A DNA stretch of 64,000 nt, taken from the NCBI GenBank assembly GCA_964484195.1, contig CAZAER010000001.1, positions 1-64,000 of the forward strand. Direction: 5' to 3'. Made by a program: the position numbers and the translations under genes. The stretch comes from JALHOP01 sp964484195. Its GTDB lineage: Bacteria; Myxococcota; XYA12-FULL-58-9; JALHOP01. This document shows positions 60,189 to 64,000 of this stretch, piece after piece. How positions within the stretch are numbered: position 1 is the stretch's first letter; every line of letters starts with the position of its first letter. The notes beneath the pieces are model-generated. The model was not told the DNA's origin. It saw only the letters and a list, made by a program, of their open reading frames with translations, and did not search any database.

Positions 60189-61730
60189 ATGTCGTCCGCC
60201 GCCGCCGCGCTGACCTTGCTCGCGTATCAAAAGCGCGTTCTTCACGACCGTGCGAAGGTGCTCGTCGTCGAGAAGAGCCGGCGCATCGGGATCACGTGGT
60301 CGGTTGGATTGCTCGCGGTCATGACGGCGGCGGCGGCCGAAGGTTGCGACGTCTGGTACGTCAACACCAACAAAGACGACACCCAAGAATTCATCCGCGA
60401 GTGCGCTGAGCACACGCGCGTGTTGCACGGCGTCGCGCTGTCGGTCGAAGAGCGCGTCATCGTCGACGAGGGTGAACAGCTTCTCACCTATACGATCCGG
60501 TTCACCTCGGGGTTTCGCGTCACGGCGCTTTCGTCGCGACCCCGCCGCCTACGCGGCAAGAAGGGTCTGATCATCATCGACGAGTTTGCGTTCAACGACG
60601 ACGCCGACGAGACGTTGAAAGCAGCGCTTCCGATCATCATGTGGGGCGGACGCGTGCTTATCATCTCGACGCACAACGGGGTCGAGTCGCGCTTCAACAA
60701 GCTGTGCGAAGACACCCGCGCGGGACGTCATAGCTACTCGCTTCACCGCATCACCTTCGACGACGCGGTGCGCGACGGTCTCTATCGTCGGATCTGCGAC
60801 GTGAGCGGGCAGACGTGGTCGGCCGAAGGCGAAGCCCAATGGGTTGCCGAGACGCGCGCCGATTTCGGCGACTACGCGTCCGAAGAGCTTGATTGTGTGC
60901 CTAGCCGCTCGGGCGGCACGTACATCCCGCGCGTCATGATCGAACCGTGCATGACGGCGGCGGCGAAGGTTGTCCGCCTCCGCGTACCCGACGACTTTGT
61001 GAAGTGGCCCGAGCACTCACGCGTTGCGCACATCGACGAGTTTTGCACGACGGAGCTAAAGCCGCTTCTCGACAAGCTCCCCGACGACAAGCCGCACTTC
61101 TTCGGCGAAGACTTTGGGCGGTTGTCCGACCGCACGGTCATCGCGCCCGGATACCTTGGGGCGCAGCTCAAGCGGCACATCCCATTCGCGGTCGAGCTGT
61201 CGAACGTTCCCTTCGAGTCGCAGAAACAGATCCTTTTCTACATCGTCGATCGCTTGCCGCGCCTCATGGCCGGCGCGCTCGACGCGACGGGTAACGGTCA
61301 GTACCTCGCGGAAGTCGCGGCGCAACGGTACGGCTCGCTCGTTCAACAAGTGTGGCTTTCGGACCCTTGGTACGGCGAGCACCTTCCGCCGTTCAAAGCC
61401 GCGTTCGAAGACGATGCGATCGAATTGCCGCTCGACACCGACCATTTGATCGACCTCGGCGCGTTCAAGATGCTCAACGGCACGCCGAAGTTGCCGAAGG
61501 CGCGAGTCGCATCCACGACGGGAGCGCCACGCCACGGCGACGCGGGCATCGCCTATGCGCTCGCGTTCTTCGCGTCGCGGCAAGAGGTCGTCGACTACGG
61601 ATACACGGCCGTCCCCCGCAACGGCATTGCGCACGACCAAGAATCACCGTGGCGACGAGCGTCGTCGCACTACGCTGAAGCGGACGGCAAGATCGGCGCG
61701 TCGTGGAAGCGCGGCGGGGGGATTCTGTGA
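60189..61730 (+). CDS. Terminase large subunit (Mu gp28-like)
   Basis: 513 residues. The ATPase part has Walker A-like EKSRRIGITW, a motif near VWYVNTNKDD, Walker B LIIIDEFAF (Asp131, Glu132) and the coupling motif IISTHNG. The nuclease part shows FGEDFGRLSD (Asp308), ALDATGNG (Asp365) and HGDAGIAYALA, the three acidic sites of a RNase-H-fold terminase nuclease. The pattern fits the Mu/FluMu gp28 large terminase family. It would power DNA packaging, but no capsid or portal gene is encoded here. Confidence 0.85.
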   Translation: MSSAAAALTLLAYQKRVLHDRAKVLVVEKSRRIGITWSVGLLAVMTAAAAEGCDVWYVNTNKDDTQEFIRECAEHTRVLHGVALSVEERVIVDEGEQLLTYTIRFTSGFRVTALSSRPRRLRGKKGLIIIDEFAFNDDADETLKAALPIIMWGGRVLIISTHNGVESRFNKLCEDTRAGRHSYSLHRITFDDAVRDGLYRRICDVSGQTWSAEGEAQWVAETRADFGDYASEELDCVPSRSGGTYIPRVMIEPCMTAAAKVVRLRVPDDFVKWPEHSRVAHIDEFCTTELKPLLDKLPDDKPHFFGEDFGRLSDRTVIAPGYLGAQLKRHIPFAVELSNVPFESQKQILFYIVDRLPRLMAGALDATGNGQYLAEVAAQRYGSLVQQVWLSDPWYGEHLPPFKAAFEDDAIELPLDTDHLIDLGAFKMLNGTPKLPKARVASTTGAPRHGDAGIAYALAFFASRQEVVDYGYTAVPRNGIAHDQESPWRRASSHYAEADGKIGASWKRGGGIL

Positions 61731-62103
61731 ACCACTCGATGTCGACTAGGCGATTTGTGACCGCCGAAACCGTGGAGGCATTTCCTTTGGGCCTTCACGT
61801 TGTCGACCTTGGCTGTGTTGGGTCGGCGAGCCTGACACAGCGCGCCCCGTGCGGGGGTCGTGACTCGCGCGGGGCGTCAATTCGAAGTTGCCGGGTCACC
61901 ACCCCGTACCCGGCGTGCGTCTCACGGTGTTGGCGATGGGTGAGTCAACACCGTGAGCGCACAGGTCCGACTCTGCCGGGGTTTGTCACCTCGGCGCCCC
62001 GTGCGCCCATATTTAGCGCCGCTCGGGGCGGACGCCTCACGCGTTTTTCGTTGAGCGCGTGGGGTGCTCTTTCGATTGTCTCGAACGCGGGAGCCGCGCC
62101 CGC
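61731..62103. other. Gene-free stretch with GC-rich inverted repeats
   Basis: About 370 bp between the terminase and excisionase-like genes. It holds the repeat described at 61922-61956 and a second GC-rich near-repeat (GCGCCCCGTGCGCCC ... CGGGGCGGACGCC) around 62000-62035. A pac/cos-type recognition site next to terminase genes is plausible, but nothing in the sequence proves it. No coding frame with a ribosome site was found. Confidence 0.4.
61922..61956. repeat. Perfect 10-bp inverted repeat
   Basis: TCACGGTGTT (61922-61931) and AACACCGTGA (61947-61956), separated by 15 bp, ~190 bp after the terminase stop. May be a terminator stem, an operator or a DNA-processing site. There is no T-run. 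Confidence 0.45.
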
Positions 62104-62442
62104 ATGATGTTCGAAGAAGCACTCGCCGCCGTTGTGCGGGATGCGGTTCGACCGCTTCAGGAAGAAGTCGCGCGACTCCGCGAAGAGCTGAAGACGGCGA
62201 AGCGCGTCGACGGCCCGAAATATCTGAGCCCCGAGCACGCCGCCGAGATTGCCGACGTCGAGCCCGATACGATCCGCGATTGGGTGAAGGCGGGTCGACT
62301 CCCACGCTACGGGGCGGGGCGCGGTGTGCGCGTGAAGCTCGACGACCTCGAAGAGCTTATGCGGCGTGACGGCGGAAGCGACGCCCCGACAGTCGACCTC
62401 GATGCCATGGCCGCCAAGATCGTTCGGGGCCGGCGCAAGTAG
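62104..62442 (+). CDS. Excisionase/MerR-type helix-turn-helix protein
   Basis: 112 residues from ATG 62104 (GGGAG ten bases upstream). A short coiled coil (LQEEVARLREELKTAK) precedes a MerR/excisionase-type domain: YLSPEHAAEIADVEPDTIRDWVKAGRL then RVKLDDLEELM. It precedes the integrase gene by 47 bp. Such proteins bend att DNA and steer excision; role inferred from domain and place. Confidence 0.8.
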   Translation: MMFEEALAAVVRDAVRPLQEEVARLREELKTAKRVDGPKYLSPEHAAEIADVEPDTIRDWVKAGRLPRYGAGRGVRVKLDDLEELMRRDGGSDAPTVDLDAMAAKIVRGRRK

Positions 62443-62489
62443 CGAATTCGGGGCCCGTGCCCCATAAGGTCTAGCAGGAGTAACAACCC

Positions 62490-63797
62490 ATGGGCTCAGT
62501 CTTTCCGCGCGGCGCAAAGCTCTGGATCAAATACAAAGACGCGACCGGCGCATGGGTGCCAGCGCCCACCGGTCTCGACGTCGGACAAGAGAAGGCGGCG
62601 CGTGCGTTGCTCGCCAAGATCGAAGCGACGGTCAGCAAGGGCGAGCCCGTCGACCTCGGGCCGACGACCGTCGCGAGCTACGCAACGAAGTGGCTCAAAG
62701 AGCGCAAGCAACGGGGCATCGCGTCGGCGGTCGACGATGAGAGCCGCTTCAACTGCCACATCGCACCGCGCTTTGGCGCGAGCCGTCTCGAAGATGTGCG
62801 CCCCCATCAGGTGCGCGACTTCGTTCGAGCGATGAAAGCAGACGGCAAGCTCGCGGCGCGCACCATTCGCAACGTGTACGCCGTGCTTCACCGTCTCTTC
62901 GCGGATGCGCTCGTTGACGAGGTCATCGCGACGAATCCGTGTGTGCTAAAGCGGCACGACCTCCCGAAGCTCGTCGACAAAGATCCGAGCTTCCGCCGTA
63001 ACGCCGTGTTCACCCGCAACGAGGTCGAATTGATCGTGAGCGACAAGCGGGTGCCGTTCGACCGGCGCGCGTTGTACGCGATCATGTTTCTCGGCGGGCT
63101 TCGCTTCGGTGAAGCGGCGGCGTTGCGGTGGCGCGACTACGAAGTCGACGCCGAGCCCCTTGGGCGTCTCAACGTCGCGGCGTCGTACTCGACCCGCTTG
63201 AAGCGCGAGAAGACGACGAAGACCGAGCGCTCGCGCCGCGTCCCGGTTCACCCGGCGCTCGCGAAGCTACTCGCCGAATGGAAGCTCAGCGGGTGGCACG
63301 CGCAATTCGGTCGTCACGCCACGGCCGACGATCTCATCGTCCCGAGCCGCATCGGGAGCGGCAAGACGACCAACGCGACCGAGCACTTGTTCGGCAAGAA
63401 TCGCAACGCGTCGACGGGGAAGGCGGCATTCGACGGCGACCTTGAGCGTCTCGACTTGCGCGGTCGCCGCCAGCACGACGCCCGCCGCACCTTCATCAGC
63501 CTTTGCCTAGACGACGGCGCCCGGCGCGACCGGCTCGAATGGGTGACCCACGGGCGGCGCGGGGACATCGTCGGAATGTACGACGAACCGCAATGGGCGG
63601 CGCTTTGCGAAGAGGTCGCGAAGCTCAAGATCGCGATGCGCGACGACAACGTCATCGAGCTGCCCAAGGCTGCCTTTGGTACAGCGCTTGGTACAGTGTC
63701 CGCTACGGCGGAATCGACTCCCTCGAAACATCAGCAATTACAGGCGAGTTTGACGAGGGAAAAGAGAGGCGCGAACGGGATTCGAACCCGTGCATAA
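62490..63797 (+). CDS. int: Tyrosine recombinase/integrase
   Basis: 435 residues with AGGAG nine bases before the ATG. Core-binding domain ~60-165 (TVASYATKWLKERKQRGI, RTIRNVYAVLHRLF), catalytic domain ~170-370 with the active site Arg205 (GGLRFGEAAALRW), His329-x2-Arg332 (HDARRTF), His354 (VTHGRRGD) and Tyr364 (GMYDEP). It is intact. The last ten codons are read through the tRNA-Cys gene (KRGANGIRTR), so the attachment site lies within the coding end of the gene. Confidence 0.92.
   Translation: MGSVFPRGAKLWIKYKDATGAWVPAPTGLDVGQEKAARALLAKIEATVSKGEPVDLGPTTVASYATKWLKERKQRGIASAVDDESRFNCHIAPRFGASRLEDVRPHQVRDFVRAMKADGKLAARTIRNVYAVLHRLFADALVDEVIATNPCVLKRHDLPKLVDKDPSFRRNAVFTRNEVELIVSDKRVPFDRRALYAIMFLGGLRFGEAAALRWRDYEVDAEPLGRLNVAASYSTRLKREKTTKTERSRRVPVHPALAKLLAEWKLSGWHAQFGRHATADDLIVPSRIGSGKTTNATEHLFGKNRNASTGKAAFDGDLERLDLRGRRQHDARRTFISLCLDDGARRDRLEWVTHGRRGDIVGMYDEPQWAALCEEVAKLKIAMRDDNVIELPKAAFGTALGTVSATAESTPSKHQQLQASLTREKRGANGIRTRA
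63765..63786. repeat. attR, 22-bp tRNA-Cys 3'-end repeat
   Basis: Identical to attL at 46612-46633 and to the older copy at 45181-45202. It spans the 3' end of the tRNA and a few bases beyond. The intact tRNA lies on its right, so this is the host-side junction. Confidence 0.85.
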
Positions 63798-63840
63798 CGG
63801 TTTTGCAGACCGTCCCCTTAGCCACTTGGGTATCGCGCCG
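63768..63840 (-). tRNA. tRNA-Cys (anticodon GCA)
   Basis: 73 bases that fold as a cloverleaf: acceptor GGCGCGA/TCGCGCC, anticodon stem ACGGT/ACCGT around loop CTGCAAA with anticodon GCA, T-arm CGGG-TTCGAAT-CCCG. No CCA is encoded. It is the integration target of the element on its 3' side and remains functional in sequence. Confidence 0.92.
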
Positions 63841-63887
63841 GGAGCCGAGGTCTATGCTCGGCCTTGGCGTAGTGTGTCAAGCGCAGG

Positions 63888-64000
63888 TCACTTGATCTGC
63901 ACTTCGTCGAGGTACTTTTGCACCGTCTTGCCGTCGGGTTTGACGGGGGCAAGCTTGCCGGCGCCGAGCTTGCCGACGCACTGGCCGGCTTTGAGGCTCG
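63888..64000 (-). CDS. Partial gene, C-terminal end only
   Basis: A minus-strand frame ending in TGA at 63888-63890 stays open to the window edge and reads about 37 residues (KLAPVKPDGKTVQKYLDEV, then QIK). It is Lys-rich and of unknown function. It lies 47 bp from the 5' end of the tRNA and would be a host gene. Confidence 0.5.
   Translation of the reverse strand, partial: SLKAGQCVGKLGAGKLAPVKPDGKTVQKYLDEVQIK

Larger units (their letters stand above)
46612..63786. mobile_element. 17.2-kb integrated element at tRNA-Cys, candidate phage satellite
   Basis: Bounded by identical 22-bp repeats (46612-46633 and 63765-63786) equal to the 3' end of tRNA-Cys. The tyrosine integrase and an excisionase-like gene lie at the tRNA end. 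Between them are replication genes (TOPRIM protein, RecA/DnaB-like ATPase), an XRE pair with palindromes, TerS/TerL-like terminase, a tail-fibre-like gene, a serine recombinase and a group of possible defence genes. No capsid, portal, protease, tail tube, sheath or tape-measure gene is visible, so self-contained virions are unlikely. Confidence 0.75.

Overview
The window is GC-rich, densely coded DNA. The host part carries many lipoproteins, a Ser/Thr protein kinase, a secreted caspase-like protein, DUF1592/DUF1588-type surface proteins and a glycine-rich protein with a MYXO-CTERM-like tail. Together these suggest a member of the Myxococcota (deltaproteobacterial type). This is inferred from gene content, not from a marker gene.

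Layout. (1) 1-4270: a sulfatase cut by the window start, a pair of paralogous unknown proteins and a phosphodiesterase-like protein. (2) 14531-4285, minus strand: a membrane sulfatase followed by a tight eight-gene run of ECF sigma factor, membrane-anchored partner, caspase-like protein with a surface-repeat domain, ExbB, ExbD, TonB, a TonB-domain/TonB-dependent-receptor fusion and a lipoprotein. (3) 14556-19641: protein kinase, glycosyltransferase, nucleotide-sugar epimerase, winged-helix/GAF regulator and a flippase-like membrane protein. (4) 19645-24620: a complete branched-chain amino-acid-type ABC importer, with the binding protein naturally fused to the first permease, plus a thioesterase. 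(5) 24672-32016: thermolysin-like protease, TrmH methyltransferase, hybrid histidine kinase and unknown proteins. (6) 45024-32029, minus strand: a surface/secretion block of glycine-rich MYXO-CTERM protein, ECF sigma, FecR-like protein, outer-membrane-like protein, DUF1592 protein, two paralogous lectin-like proteins, a beta-propeller lipoprotein and another lipoprotein. Three copies of one promoter-like motif (TGAGCCGTT-N14-CACT) stand before its transcription units.

(7) 45.1-63.84 kb is a tRNA-Cys integration hot spot. An intact 17.2-kb element (46612-63786) is bounded by a 22-bp repeat of the tRNA 3' end and carries a tyrosine integrase, excisionase, XRE switch, TOPRIM primase-like protein, RecA/DnaB-like ATPase, TerS/TerL-like terminase, a tail-fibre-like protein, a serine recombinase and a cluster of candidate defence genes. 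No capsid, portal, tail tube or tape-measure gene is visible. It looks like a phage satellite or packaging-competent island rather than a complete prophage. Two older relics of the integrase 3' end, each still carrying the tRNA repeat, lie to its left, so the site has been used at least three times.

Beyond the tRNA one further host gene enters the window. Apart from tRNA-Cys no RNA gene was seen, and there is no CRISPR array.
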